This document shows positions 35,770-45,033 of a stretch of DNA of 64,000 nucleotides, in pieces. Below the pieces are notes generated by a model that searched no databases, was not told the DNA's origin, and was given only the letters and a program-made list of their open reading frames with translations. Source of the stretch: Candidatus Izemoplasma sp. (GTDB lineage Bacteria; Bacillota_I; Bacilli_A; Izemoplasmatales; Izemoplasmataceae); NCBI GenBank assembly GCA_018402725.1, contig JAGYII010000006.1, positions 1-64,000 of the forward strand, read 5' to 3'. Position numbers and translations under genes: made by a program. Position 1 is the first letter of the stretch. Every line of letters begins with the position of its first letter.

Positions 35770-36945
35770 TTATTCCGATAAAGCGGTAATGATTTCATCA
35801 CTCGTTAAAGCCCCTCTGAGTTGGCCCATTTGATCTAAGACCGCGACATCGTATATCGAATCACTCATTACTTTTAAAGCTTCACTGAGATACATGTTTC
35901 TTGTGATGATATTTTCATCCGGTTGAATATAGGTTTCTAAGCTTTGAGCGCTTTTTCCTTTGAGTGCTTCTTTATCGATATATCCTAAATATTTCTTCTG
36001 GTCGCCCACCACGAATAAGAATTCTGATTCGGTGGCTCTCATGAGGTCTCGTGCTTCTTTGGCGGACGCTTTCACATGAATCATATTTTTAACCCGGTGC
36101 ATCACGTTACGGGCTTTTAAGACCCTCGATTTATCGACATCGGCGATAAAATCGATGACATAATCGTTAGCGGGGTTTTTAAAGAATTCTAACGGGGTTC
36201 CAATTTGAACGACTTCGGCGTCTTTTAATAAGGCAATCCGGTCGCCGATTCTAAAGGCTTCGTTCATATCATGGGTAATAAAGACAATGGTCCGCTCAAA
36301 CGAATCATCGAGGGTGAGAAGTTCATTTTGCATCTCTCTTCGAATCAAGGGATCAAGCGCGCTATAGGGTTCATCCATGAGTAAAAGCTCAGGGTCATTG
36401 ACTAAGGCCCTAGCGAGGCCCACCCGTTGTTGCATCCCCCCAGAAAGTTCTGAGGGTAAGCTTTCACCCCAGCCTTTTAAGCCGACTTGTTCAATGACTT
36501 GAAGGGCTTTTTTACGGCGCTCATCTTTGGGGATCCCTTGAACTTCTAAGGGGTATTCGATGTTTTCTAAGACCGAGCGATGGGAGAGTAATCCAAAATG
36601 TTGAAAGACCATCGAGACATCTTTCCGGCGGTATTCTCTGAGCTCTTTTTTTGAGAGTTCTAAAAGACTTTTACCGTTGATTTTAATGTCACCACTGGTC
36701 GGAGTGTTGAGTAAATTTAAGGCTCTAATAAAAGTACTTTTTCCACTTCCAGAAAGGCCGACAATGACAAAAAGTTCGTCGGGTTCAATTTCAAAACTGA
36801 CCTTCTTATTGGCGACGGTTGCACCTGTGATTTTACGGATCTCTGAAGCAGACAATCCTTCTTCAATCAGTTTCAAGGCTTCCTTTTGGGCTTTGGGGCG
36901 GCCAAAAATAATGCTTAAATTTTCAACGGATACGTGTTTAGCCAT
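35770..36945 (-). CDS. opuAA: Glycine betaine/proline ABC transporter ATP-binding protein
   Basis: 391 residues. The N-terminal extension typical of ProV/OpuAA precedes Walker A GLSGSGKST; signature LSGGMQQRVGLARAL, Walker B LLLMDEPYSALDPL and switch FITHDMNEA follow. Two C-terminal CBS-like repeats (about 285-391, ending VLDQMGQLRGALTSDEIITA) are the ionic-strength sensor in OpuA. I start it at the ATG at 36945, inside the permease 3' end. It forms an osmoprotectant uptake system with the next two genes. Confidence 0.9.
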   Translation of the reverse strand: MAKHVSVENLSIIFGRPKAQKEALKLIEEGLSASEIRKITGATVANKKVSFEIEPDELFVIVGLSGSGKSTFIRALNLLNTPTSGDIKINGKSLLELSKKELREYRRKDVSMVFQHFGLLSHRSVLENIEYPLEVQGIPKDERRKKALQVIEQVGLKGWGESLPSELSGGMQQRVGLARALVNDPELLLMDEPYSALDPLIRREMQNELLTLDDSFERTIVFITHDMNEAFRIGDRIALLKDAEVVQIGTPLEFFKNPANDYVIDFIADVDKSRVLKARNVMHRVKNMIHVKASAKEARDLMRATESEFLFVVGDQKKYLGYIDKEALKGKSAQSLETYIQPDENIITRNMYLSEALKVMSDSIYDVAVLDQMGQLRGALTSDEIITALSE

Positions 36946-37801
36946 TTGCGTCCGCCGTCCTTTCAAACTTCTTCGCAATCCCTTGGAAGACCCGGTCTAA
37001 AATAATCGCCATAAAGACAATCGCGAGTCCAGCTTGGACCCCTTGACCGACTTCTAAGCGCCGAATCGAGATCAGAACTTGCGACCCAATTCCATCGGCC
37101 CCAATCATCGAGGCAATGACCACCATGGCCATCGCCATCATCGTCGTTTGATTGACCCCGGTCATGATTGTGGAGATTGATTGCGGAAGCTCAATTTTAG
37201 TGAGCATTTGTAATCCGGTGGAGCCAAACGCTTTGCCGGCTTCAATCACTTCTTCATCGACATTCGTGATACCTAAATAGGTCAAGCGAATCAATGGGGG
37301 TATCGCATAAATACTGGTTGCAATCACGGCCGGGACTCTCCCTAGGCCAAAAAGCATGACCGCCGGAATTAAATACACAAAAGAAGGCATCGTCTGCATC
37401 CCATCAAGAATCGGTTTAAAGATTTTTTCAACGCGCGGAGATTTCGCCATCAGGATACCGGTCGGGATTCCAATGAAAATACTGGCCGTTACACTCATAA
37501 AAATAATCACAAGGGTATAGATCATGTCATCCCATAAACCAAACATACCGATCGCAAAAAGCATCGCTCCAAGCGTAAGACCGACTTGAATCTTATAAAG
37601 GCGCCATCCCACAATGACTAAGACAATGATATAGACCCACCAAGGGATATTACTAAAAATGGCATCAAAAATCTGAAACAAAGAATTGATAAAGGACGCA
37701 AAGCCTCTAAAAAAAGTTCTAAAATTGGCTAAGATCCAATCCACTCCGGTATCAATGAAGCCGCTGATACGGTAAATCAGTTGATCTGGAAATCGAATCA
37801 T
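36938..37801 (-). CDS. opuAB: Glycine betaine/proline ABC transporter permease
   Basis: 287 residues, about six to seven helices. The EAA loop VIEAGKAFGSTGLQMLTKIELP and the ProW-type IPTGILMAKSPRVEKIFKPI identify it. Unlike lactococcal OpuA the binding domain is not fused; a separate lipoprotein is encoded just upstream. The ATPase start overlaps its end by 8 bp. Confidence 0.9.
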   Translation of the reverse strand: MIRFPDQLIYRISGFIDTGVDWILANFRTFFRGFASFINSLFQIFDAIFSNIPWWVYIIVLVIVGWRLYKIQVGLTLGAMLFAIGMFGLWDDMIYTLVIIFMSVTASIFIGIPTGILMAKSPRVEKIFKPILDGMQTMPSFVYLIPAVMLFGLGRVPAVIATSIYAIPPLIRLTYLGITNVDEEVIEAGKAFGSTGLQMLTKIELPQSISTIMTGVNQTTMMAMAMVVIASMIGADGIGSQVLISIRRLEVGQGVQAGLAIVFMAIILDRVFQGIAKKFERTADANG

Positions 37802-37829
37802 ACGTTCACTCCTTTTCCATAAATAAAGG

Positions 37830-37847
37830 GTAGCGCCTCGGCGCTAC
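37830..37847 (-). promoter_or_regulatory. Intercistronic hairpin between opuAC and opuAB
   Basis: A perfect 7-bp GC-rich stem GTAGCGC/GCGCTAC with a 4-base loop and no T run lies in the 66-bp gap. It could stabilise the binding-protein mRNA or attenuate downstream genes, a common way to make more binding protein than permease. Confidence 0.5.
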
Positions 37848-37867
37848 TCCTTATTTTTAGTTCGATG

Positions 37868-38839
37868 TTATTGTAAAGCTTCGTCTAAAGCGGTAAGGAC
37901 TTTTTCAGCAATGTCTGAATGTAACCAAGCGGTCCACATGTCACGGTTGTTATCTAAGAACCACAACGCTGCTTCATAGGCTTCTACTTCATTTTCAATC
38001 ATGTAACCAAGCGCTTCTGAGGTTAAATCTGAAGTGGTTTCATATTGCGACAAGAACGCGGCAATTTCGGGGTACTCATCGACAAATCCAGGACGAACCA
38101 CGACATTGACTCTGACACTTGGAAAGGCGCCTAAACCTTGTTCAAAAGCCTCGGCTGAATAAGGTTCATCACCTAATAAGACAAGATCATAAACCCCAAG
38201 GACCCAGGTCGGTTCCCAGTTATAGCCGACCCAAGGTAATTCATTCGCAAATGCATCAGCGATGGTCGCAGATAAGATAGCGTTTGAATCGATGGTTCTA
38301 AATTCATACATTTCATCGAGTCCTAGCGCTTCCATTTTATTATTTAAAAAGGCGGTTGCTGACCATCCTTCAGGTCCACCGTAAATAATCCCTTTGCCTT
38401 CGATATCAGGATGGGCAAATAAATCGACATAATCCGGTAAGTCTTGGACGGTTCTTAATCCAGGGTAGGCATCATAAATATAACGCGGGATATAAAGCCC
38501 TTGCGCGTTATCATCAAAATTGACGCTAAGTTCTTCATAATACCCAGCGACAAGATCGTCGGGGTATGAGGGAATATTATCAGACCAAATTTCTAAGGAT
38601 ACATCGAGGTCACCTGAACGTAAGGACTGAACCGTCACCGCGGTATCACTCATGACCGAACGGGTTTTCATATCAAAACCGTTTTCGATGATAAACCGAG
38701 CCACTTCATCATGGAAGGCATTGCTGTCCCAGTCGCCTTGACCAAACACCAATTCTTCATCGGTGTCACAGGCGGCGAGGGCAAATAAGGATACGCCTAG
38801 TAAACTAAACATCAGTAACTTTTTAAATATGCTATTCAT
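37868..38839 (-). CDS. opuAC: Glycine betaine-binding lipoprotein
   Basis: 323 residues. Lipobox LAAC, then the OpuAC/ProX type II fold (VFGQGDWDSNAFHDEVA, LEIWSDNIPSYPDD, YGGPEGWSATAFLNNK, GYNWEPTWVLG). Trp residues in these segments probably form the aromatic cage for the quaternary ammonium. I use the ATG at 38839 (GGAG eight bases ahead) rather than a GTG at 38848 that overlaps the ribosome site. Confidence 0.88.
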   Translation of the reverse strand: MNSIFKKLLMFSLLGVSLFALAACDTDEELVFGQGDWDSNAFHDEVARFIIENGFDMKTRSVMSDTAVTVQSLRSGDLDVSLEIWSDNIPSYPDDLVAGYYEELSVNFDDNAQGLYIPRYIYDAYPGLRTVQDLPDYVDLFAHPDIEGKGIIYGGPEGWSATAFLNNKMEALGLDEMYEFRTIDSNAILSATIADAFANELPWVGYNWEPTWVLGVYDLVLLGDEPYSAEAFEQGLGAFPSVRVNVVVRPGFVDEYPEIAAFLSQYETTSDLTSEALGYMIENEVEAYEAALWFLDNNRDMWTAWLHSDIAEKVLTALDEALQ

Positions 38840-38922
38840 TTTCTTCACTCCTTCTTTTTTTACAACCCATAATAATTTATAAGGTTGTCAGTTATTAACA
38901 CTGTAACATAAAAATAGGTTTA

Positions 38923-38964
38923 AAACAAAAAAGACCGCTCATAAAATGGCTTTTATGAGCGGTT
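38923..38964 (-). terminator. Terminator of the Mrp-type antiporter operon
   Basis: A perfect 13-bp stem (38934-38946 with 38951-38963) and a T-rich tract on the minus strand, 30 bp after the last antiporter gene. It separates it from the betaine operon. Confidence 0.9.
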
Positions 38965-38993
38965 TAATGGGTAGATTAAGGGCTTGAAACGTT

Positions 38994-41075
38994 TTAATTT
39001 AAAATCGCAAATATACTTAAAACAATGACCATAAGGGTTAATCCAATCGCATAAATCAAGGCATCACTTTTAATAAATAAAGACTCATATTTACGGTTCA
39101 GCGTATCGGTAAAGGCCACGAGATGATCTTTGAAGGTTCGTTTATAGTTTCTAACTTGATACGACTGATAGGTCGGTAGATCCATGACGTCATGGTCCTT
39201 ATCGATCAGATTTAATAATCCGTGCATTAGAGCCGATAATGGAAATAAGATTAAATATTCTAAATGAAGCCATGGGGGGAATTTAACTTGGTCCCATTTA
39301 TATTTCATACTCAAGACATAAACGCCAATGCCCCCGGCCCATATCCCTAAGATAAGCCACAGTTCACTGGCTCCAAAAAAGGCGATATTCAGAGTTCCAT
39401 AGACGGTGAATTCAGGATCAAATGAGAGCGTCTGAAGATAAGGAACAATCATGGTTTCACTTAAAAAGCGGGGGAACACTCCGAGTAAGAATAAACTCAG
39501 AGCCATTAGAATCATTGGTGCGTAAACAGACCGGGCTTTAAATGTGATCCCCTCTAGCGCGGGGGGAAGGTCTCCAAAAAAGACCATTTTATTCATTTTG
39601 ATAAAGTAAGCCACCGTCCCAACTGAGGCCAGAATGAACAATCCTTCCGCCCATAGATAAGCCGAAGATTGATACTTCGCAGCATCGGCAATCGCATGGT
39701 GTAATACCGTCTTTGAAACAAAGCCATTAAATAAAGGCATCCCCATAATGGATAAAGAGGCAATTAGACTGACGACGAAGGTAATCGGCATCTTCTTCCG
39801 TAATCCTCCCAGTTTTCGCATGTCAATCTCATGGGTTTTAATGTACACCATGCCGACCACCATAAAGAGTAAGGATTTAAACAAGGCATGATTAAACCCG
39901 TGCATAATCGCTCCTGCTAAGCCAGGGCCCCCTTTTTCACCTTGAACCATCGCCACCCCAATCCCTAACACCACAAAACCAATTTGAGAGATTGATGAAT
40001 AAGCCAATAAACGTTTGAAGTCAACTTGCATGAAGGCGAAAAACGCTCCAAACAACATCGTGATGAGCGAAAGCCAAATCAATATCGATCCCAATAATTG
40101 AAGACCTTGACGAGAGGTGAATGGGTCGGGTAAATAAAAATAGATAAATGATTGAATCAATCCAAAGACACCGACTTTAATCATGATTCCTGAAAGTAAG
40201 CTTGAAGCGGGGGCGGGCGCAACAGGATGCGCTTTTGGGAGCCATACGTGTAAGGGCACCATTCCCGCTTTCATTCCAAATCCCATAAATAACAACAAAG
40301 CAATAAAGTATTTAGCCGGACCTTCTGAAGCCAATAAGTCATGAGCCCCCACAAACGCAAACGATCCGGTAATCGGATAGATGAGGGTTAAAGCAATAAA
40401 GATTGAAAAGCCTCCTAAAATCCCTAAAAACAAATATTCAGTCCCCGCTTCAATCGCGTTTTTAGTTTGATTATGGAGCACTAAAATATACGTAAATAAC
40501 GTCATCAGCTCATAGAGGAAAAACAACGTCAGTAAATCCCCAGCCATGAAAATTCCCATGGTTGAAGCGTACGATAAACTTAAGAAAACATAAAAACGGC
40601 GGGTATGATTTTCTTTTTTCATGTATTCATGAGCATACATCATCACAAAAAACCATAAGATAGCTGCTAATAAAATAAAGATATATGAAAGCATATTGAT
40701 TTGAAGCGAAAAGCCAAAATTAAAGACGCTGTTAAATTCAAAGCGCAAGGGTCCAGCTAATACGTTCGGATAAATCATCATGATGATAGCGATGATGAGG
40801 ATGTCTGTGATCAGTAAAATCTCATCTTTTAAGGTGAGGGATGATTGATTGAAAATCAACCGTAAAAACCCACTGAGGGTAGGCATCCCTAAGATGATAA
40901 AAGGTAAAAAGCGGGAGGCTGATAAAAAATCTGCGGTCGCTCTGAAGCCGTCAAAAAAAGGCCCGTCAAACAGCGAGGGGTTGATTAAAAACGCCACAAA
41001 ACTCCCCATCATAAATAGGCTTAAAAGGCTTAGGAAAAATGATTGTAAGGTAAATGATCTAAAGTTAAGTTTCAT
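38994..41075 (-). CDS. Second large proton-conducting antiporter subunit (MrpA/MrpD-like)
   Basis: 693 residues with about 16 helices. Complex-I/Mrp antiporter core: the key Glu in LFFLYELMTLFTYILVL, Lys in GFGMKAGMVPLHVWLPKAHP and a further Lys in FMQVDFKRLLAYSSISQIGF. It is longer than MrpD and lacks the C-terminal MrpA domains, which are encoded as separate small genes in this operon. It is the last gene, abutting mrpD by 1 bp. It could be the N-terminal half of a split MrpA moved to the operon end, or a duplicate of MrpD. No hydrogenase or NADH module follows. Confidence 0.8.
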   Translation of the reverse strand: MKLNFRSFTLQSFFLSLLSLFMMGSFVAFLINPSLFDGPFFDGFRATADFLSASRFLPFIILGMPTLSGFLRLIFNQSSLTLKDEILLITDILIIAIIMMIYPNVLAGPLRFEFNSVFNFGFSLQINMLSYIFILLAAILWFFVMMYAHEYMKKENHTRRFYVFLSLSYASTMGIFMAGDLLTLFFLYELMTLFTYILVLHNQTKNAIEAGTEYLFLGILGGFSIFIALTLIYPITGSFAFVGAHDLLASEGPAKYFIALLLFMGFGMKAGMVPLHVWLPKAHPVAPAPASSLLSGIMIKVGVFGLIQSFIYFYLPDPFTSRQGLQLLGSILIWLSLITMLFGAFFAFMQVDFKRLLAYSSISQIGFVVLGIGVAMVQGEKGGPGLAGAIMHGFNHALFKSLLFMVVGMVYIKTHEIDMRKLGGLRKKMPITFVVSLIASLSIMGMPLFNGFVSKTVLHHAIADAAKYQSSAYLWAEGLFILASVGTVAYFIKMNKMVFFGDLPPALEGITFKARSVYAPMILMALSLFLLGVFPRFLSETMIVPYLQTLSFDPEFTVYGTLNIAFFGASELWLILGIWAGGIGVYVLSMKYKWDQVKFPPWLHLEYLILFPLSALMHGLLNLIDKDHDVMDLPTYQSYQVRNYKRTFKDHLVAFTDTLNRKYESLFIKSDALIYAIGLTLMVIVLSIFAILN

Positions 41076-42565
41076 TAGGACCCCATCAAGCTCATTGCGG
41101 CGGCCTCTAAATAAGGTAATAAGAGACCCGGGAATAGACCAAGCGCAAAAATAATACCCACAAACATCAGCAAGGTAAAGCCCATCGCAAAGGGAATTTT
41201 TTCAAGTTTAAAGACTTCTTTATTATCTTCTTGAAAGAAGCTGTTCATGATGATCGGGAAGAAATATAGGGCATTAATGACCCCACTAATAATTAAAAAG
41301 GATCGCAAGTACCCTCTTGAGACCTCCATAAAGGCGAGCGAGAGTTGAAGCTTTGCCATGAAACCACTGGTTCCTGGGATGCCCACCATCCCCATCGCCC
41401 CGACGGTGAATAACATCATGGTTAGAGGAATTTTATAGCCAATTCCTTCGGTCGCTTTAATCGATTTAATACCGTGAATACTTTTGGCCATCCCCGCCGT
41501 TAAAAAGAGGAGTCCTTTAACAAAGGCGTGAGAAACGATATAAAAAAACGCAGCGACTAAACCGCCCCAGGTAAAAATACTAAACCCGAGTAAGATATAA
41601 CCGACTTGAGACACCGTGGAGTAAGCGAGCATTCGTTTAATTTCTTTTTGGCCAAGGGCAAAGGCCGATCCCATCAACATAGCGACCCCGGCTAAGACCA
41701 CCATCACGACCGGAATTCTTAAATCAATCACGACATCTAGGGTAAATAAACGGTACAACAATTTAATCAAAGTGAGTAAGTAAATCTTAATGATGACGCC
41801 TGATAAAATCGCACTCGCAGAGGTATTAGCTGAGCTGTGAGCATCGGGTAACCAGACATGAAAAGGAAAGATTGCACTTTTAATCGCTAAGCCCACTCCA
41901 ATAAAACCAAGGCTTAAACTTACGTTCACTGGATACATTGGATAAAGTTCAACGAGGCGCTCCGCCATAATCGAGACGTTTAAAGATCCCGTCAACATAT
42001 AAATTAAGGCAATTCCAAACATCACTGAAATAGACGCCAGCGTATTCATCATTAAATAACGGAAGGCCGCCATATAATTTTGTTTTTTCCGGGAGACTGA
42101 AATAATCCCGCACGCTGAAAGCGATAATATTTCGATAAAAACATACATATTAAATAGATCGTTTGAATATAAGATTCCAATCATCGAAAAGTACATCAAA
42201 CTGAGTAAACTATAATACGCGGTGTGTTGCGAAGCGGGGGTATCTAGATTTAATGAAGTCATCGAAAATAAGTGAATCAATGTCACAAAGAATAAAACGA
42301 AAAACGCAAAAAAGGCGGAGAATGAATCGATTAATAATTCAATCCCGATATTCCGTTCATACCCCCCCATTTGAAACGCAAAGGGCCCGGAAGTATGGGT
42401 ATAATTGAGGACGATAAAAGCACTGATGGTGAGGAGGGTTAGCCCCACAAGGTGCATGCCTTTAACCACCCCTTTAGAGGGAATTAGAGGACCGGCTAAA
42501 GCCATTAAAACCAAAAGTGACATTTGTAATACGGGAAAGAGTTCAAGCCATGAAAAAGGAATCAC
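41075..42565 (-). CDS. mrpD: Na+/H+ antiporter subunit MrpD
   Basis: 496 residues, about 14 helices. The conserved Glu in MYVFIEILSLSACGII and Lys in GLAIKSAIFPFHVWLPDAHS lie in the proton channel, with a downstream Lys in KEIKRMLAYSTVSQVGYILL. The length fits MrpD. It follows mrpC with a 4-bp overlap. Confidence 0.9.
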   Translation of the reverse strand: MIPFSWLELFPVLQMSLLVLMALAGPLIPSKGVVKGMHLVGLTLLTISAFIVLNYTHTSGPFAFQMGGYERNIGIELLIDSFSAFFAFFVLFFVTLIHLFSMTSLNLDTPASQHTAYYSLLSLMYFSMIGILYSNDLFNMYVFIEILSLSACGIISVSRKKQNYMAAFRYLMMNTLASISVMFGIALIYMLTGSLNVSIMAERLVELYPMYPVNVSLSLGFIGVGLAIKSAIFPFHVWLPDAHSSANTSASAILSGVIIKIYLLTLIKLLYRLFTLDVVIDLRIPVVMVVLAGVAMLMGSAFALGQKEIKRMLAYSTVSQVGYILLGFSIFTWGGLVAAFFYIVSHAFVKGLLFLTAGMAKSIHGIKSIKATEGIGYKIPLTMMLFTVGAMGMVGIPGTSGFMAKLQLSLAFMEVSRGYLRSFLIISGVINALYFFPIIMNSFFQEDNKEVFKLEKIPFAMGFTLLMFVGIIFALGLFPGLLLPYLEAAAMSLMGS

Positions 42566-42948
42566 AGATCTGCCTCCTTCTTCATCAACTCAGCAATTTC
42601 GTCTTGATTGAGCGTGCCATACGCTTGATAAATCTTAATCATCAAGGCTAACGCGTATACGGTAATTGATACACTGATCACAATCCCCGTTAAGATTAAT
42701 GCACTCGGTAGTGGATTGATGAACGACGCGGGTGTGAGGGCTTCTGGATTGACAATCGGAACCTCACCCCCTGAGATATTTCCAATCGCTACGAAGAAAT
42801 AAAAGACTGCTGAAGACATCACGTTTATTCCAATAATCCGTTTCATTAAGTTAGGATGAGCAATCACCATATAAAGACCAATCACAAAAATAATGACGGC
42901 CCCTAGAAAATGGATATTCGCCACAAAAAGTTCAAAAGCATTCATCAC
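42562..42948 (-). CDS. mrpC: Na+/H+ antiporter subunit MrpC (NuoK-like)
   Basis: 128 residues, three helices, NuoK-type. Conserved segment KRIIGINVMSSAVFYFFVA and ALILTGIVISVSITVYALAL match MrpC. It overlaps both neighbours by 4 bp. Confidence 0.9.
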   Translation of the reverse strand: MMNAFELFVANIHFLGAVIIFVIGLYMVIAHPNLMKRIIGINVMSSAVFYFFVAIGNISGGEVPIVNPEALTPASFINPLPSALILTGIVISVSITVYALALMIKIYQAYGTLNQDEIAELMKKEADL

Positions 42949-43373
42949 GAGGGCTCTCCTTCTATCAAGGCACTAAACAAAGTCATCAACGTAGACCCGA
43001 CTTTAATCCCAATCGCAATCATTAATAAAGGGATAAATCCCCCTGAAAGAATTTGACCCGGCGTTCCCGCCGCAAATCCTGCCGTTAAATTTGATAAAAA
43101 AGAGGCGCCAAATATTAGGCCAAAAAGGCCCAGTAACACGTACATCATAGCGCCCCCGGATTCAGCCCAGGCCGACACTTTTTCTGGAAAAATCGCTTCA
43201 GTTTCTTGATGGCCAAAGGTCAACCCATACAAGATCAACGAAGCCCCTAAAATCGCGCCCCCAGAGAATCCCCCACCCGGTGTTATATGGCCATGCAAAA
43301 TAATAAAAACACCGTATAACTGAATAAAAGGCAATAACAATTGCACCATGGTTTTTAATAAACGATTATCCAT
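42945..43373 (-). CDS. mrpB: Na+/H+ antiporter subunit MrpB
   Basis: 142 residues with four helices. LYGVFIILHGHITPGGGFSG is the MrpB/MbhF signature. It overlaps the MbhE-like gene by 8 bp. Confidence 0.9.
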   Translation of the reverse strand: MDNRLLKTMVQLLLPFIQLYGVFIILHGHITPGGGFSGGAILGASLILYGLTFGHQETEAIFPEKVSAWAESGGAMMYVLLGLFGLIFGASFLSNLTAGFAAGTPGQILSGGFIPLLMIAIGIKVGSTLMTLFSALIEGEPS

Positions 43374-43647
43374 GCGGGGTCTCCTTTTTATCGGGTTTTA
43401 AAACCGATAAGACCGCTAAGATTGAGGTGAACAACACCAATGTTTCAATCATCGTATCAAAGGCTCTAAAGTCAGCAATAATGGCCGCAACAATATTCGT
43501 AGCTCCCGTTAAGTTTAGGCCTTCGTTTAAATAAATATCGGTCGCTTCGTTATAGGTCAACGGTCCAATTTGAGTGGGCATATAAAAAACACTCACCACC
43601 AACATCGTTCCTAATAGAATTGAAAGAACTAATCCGATTTTTTTCAT
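43366..43647 (-). CDS. MbhE-like antiporter subunit (C-terminal part of MrpA)
   Basis: 93 residues, two helices. NIVAAIIADFRAFDTMIETL matches the segment near the end of MrpA (DFRxFDTxxE), found as separate MbhE in membrane-bound hydrogenase-type operons. Here it is a free cistron next to mrpB. Confidence 0.82.
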   Translation of the reverse strand: MKKIGLVLSILLGTMLVVSVFYMPTQIGPLTYNEATDIYLNEGLNLTGATNIVAAIIADFRAFDTMIETLVLFTSILAVLSVLKPDKKETPHG

Positions 43648-43883
43648 CGCTCGTACCGCTCCGTTTTTGCTAAGACGGCAAGCATCACGACCGTGGTAAT
43701 GCCCGCACCAACAGCCGCTTCAGTTAAGGCGACATCGGGGGCTTGTAAAATTAACCATAAGACCGATAAAACTAAAGAAAACGCTGCAAAAATGATAATA
43801 GCGCTTAATAAGTCTTTGGTTCTTTCCACCATTAAGGCACAAGCAATCAATAAAAAGACTAAAAAGATGGTCAAAAATGTCAT
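43644..43883 (-). CDS. DUF4040/MbhD-like antiporter subunit (part of MrpA)
   Basis: 79 residues, about three helices. LQAPDVALTEAAVGAGITTV is diagnostic of the DUF4040 segment of MrpA and of MbhD. As a separate small protein it shows that MrpA is split. Overlaps its neighbours by 4 bp. Confidence 0.88.
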   Translation of the reverse strand: MTFLTIFLVFLLIACALMVERTKDLLSAIIIFAAFSLVLSVLWLILQAPDVALTEAAVGAGITTVVMLAVLAKTERYER

Positions 43884-44176
43884 GCCTGATCTCCTTTGCG
43901 GTAGGCGGCTTTAGCGATTAAGTGCGCGGCAGTCGGGGTCGTTAACCAGGTTATAGCCAAGAGGACGACGAGTCGCAATACCGTGAAATTAAATCCATAT
44001 AGAAACATTAATCCAAGAATAATAAGTCCCACTCCTAAGGTATCTCCTTTGGTGGTGGTATGAATCCGTGAAAAAACATCGGGCATCCTGATTAGTCCCA
44101 AAACGCCCACCAAAAAGAAAAAGGCCCCGGTGAGTAAAAAGATAGAGGCGATGATTGAAATCACTAAATCGATCAT
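43880..44176 (-). CDS. mrpG: Na+/H+ antiporter subunit MrpG
   Basis: 98 residues, three helices. FLVGVLGLIRMPDVFSRIHT and TKGDTLGVGLIILG are the MrpG signature. Confidence 0.92.
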   Translation of the reverse strand: MIDLVISIIASIFLLTGAFFFLVGVLGLIRMPDVFSRIHTTTKGDTLGVGLIILGLMFLYGFNFTVLRLVVLLAITWLTTPTAAHLIAKAAYRKGDQA

Positions 44177-44436
44177 TTCAACGACCCCTTCTCTAAGTAT
44201 TTGACTACGGCCACGGTCGTTAAAAAGCCAATCATCGCATACAAGATGGCGACATCGATAAAGCTGGGCTGATCAAAATAAAAGGCTAATAAAACGATAA
44301 TCGCAACAACGAGGGTTGTGATTAAGTTAATGGCGATAATCCGGTCTGAAACCGTCGGGCCCTTCAATGCCCGGGATATACTTAAAACAATTAGAAGCGC
44401 TAAAAAAACCGTGACGCCTAAAATGAGATCAAGCAT
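44173..44436 (-). CDS. mrpF: Na+/H+ antiporter subunit MrpF
   Basis: 87 residues, three helices. RALKGPTVSDRIIAINLITT and DVAILYAMIGFLTTVAVVKY identify MrpF. It overlaps mrpE by 8 bp. Confidence 0.92.
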   Translation of the reverse strand: MLDLILGVTVFLALLIVLSISRALKGPTVSDRIIAINLITTLVVAIIVLLAFYFDQPSFIDVAILYAMIGFLTTVAVVKYLEKGSLK

Positions 44437-44935
44437 CTTTATCCTCTTTTTCTAGCCCTTCAAAATAGCGCCATGCTTTCGAGTCTTTTAAATCGTCGAT
44501 ATGATGGGGAAGTAAGCCATGAATCAGCATTGTCTCATCATCAAAATCAACGGTGAGGGTACCCGGTGTTAAGGTGATTGAATTGGCAAATATGGTTTGA
44601 TTAAAGGACCGTTTGAGAGGTTGTTTTACGGTATAAAAAGCCGGCTCAATGGGCATCTTCTTTTGAAGGACAATTTTTGCCACTTCGATATTAGCCATCC
44701 ATAAATCTTTAAGCCAATAAAGAAAAAAGAGAGTCAGGTTTTTAAGCTGGAAAAACTTAAAAGGACTAAACGCAGAAAACGGTAAAAGCGCTCTTCTTAA
44801 AAAAAGGGCCACCAAGAACGAAGCCAACAAGCCAATCCACCATTCATTAAAGGATCTAAACTCGGCTAAAATTAACCAAAATATAAATAGAATCAGCGTG
44901 GTAAAAAGTACACTTTTCGATTGCTTTAAAGACAA
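44429..44935 (-). CDS. mrpE: Na+/H+ antiporter subunit MrpE
   Basis: 168 residues. Membrane N-terminus, then ANSITLTPGTLTVDFDDETM, the MrpE signature. It appears to start at a TTG (44935) with GGAGG eight bases ahead; I see no better ATG. First gene of the nine-gene operon E-F-G-D'-E'-B-C-D-A', an order like the antiporter half of archaeal Mbh. The complex would expel Na+ in exchange for protons. Confidence 0.88.
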   Translation of the reverse strand: MSLKQSKSVLFTTLILFIFWLILAEFRSFNEWWIGLLASFLVALFLRRALLPFSAFSPFKFFQLKNLTLFFLYWLKDLWMANIEVAKIVLQKKMPIEPAFYTVKQPLKRSFNQTIFANSITLTPGTLTVDFDDETMLIHGLLPHHIDDLKDSKAWRYFEGLEKEDKDA

Positions 44936-45033
44936 GAAAACCGCCTCCTTAACTGCGTATATAGTTTACTCCAGCCCGCCAAAATATGCAACCTTTAACC
45001 AGGGAGTGATATACTAAAAATGAGGTGTTTTTT

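Noticed and set aside
38994-44935. Membrane-bound hydrogenase or complex I operon
   Set aside because: The gene order resembles Mbh, but no NiFe large or small subunit, NuoB/C/D or NuoH-like gene is present.
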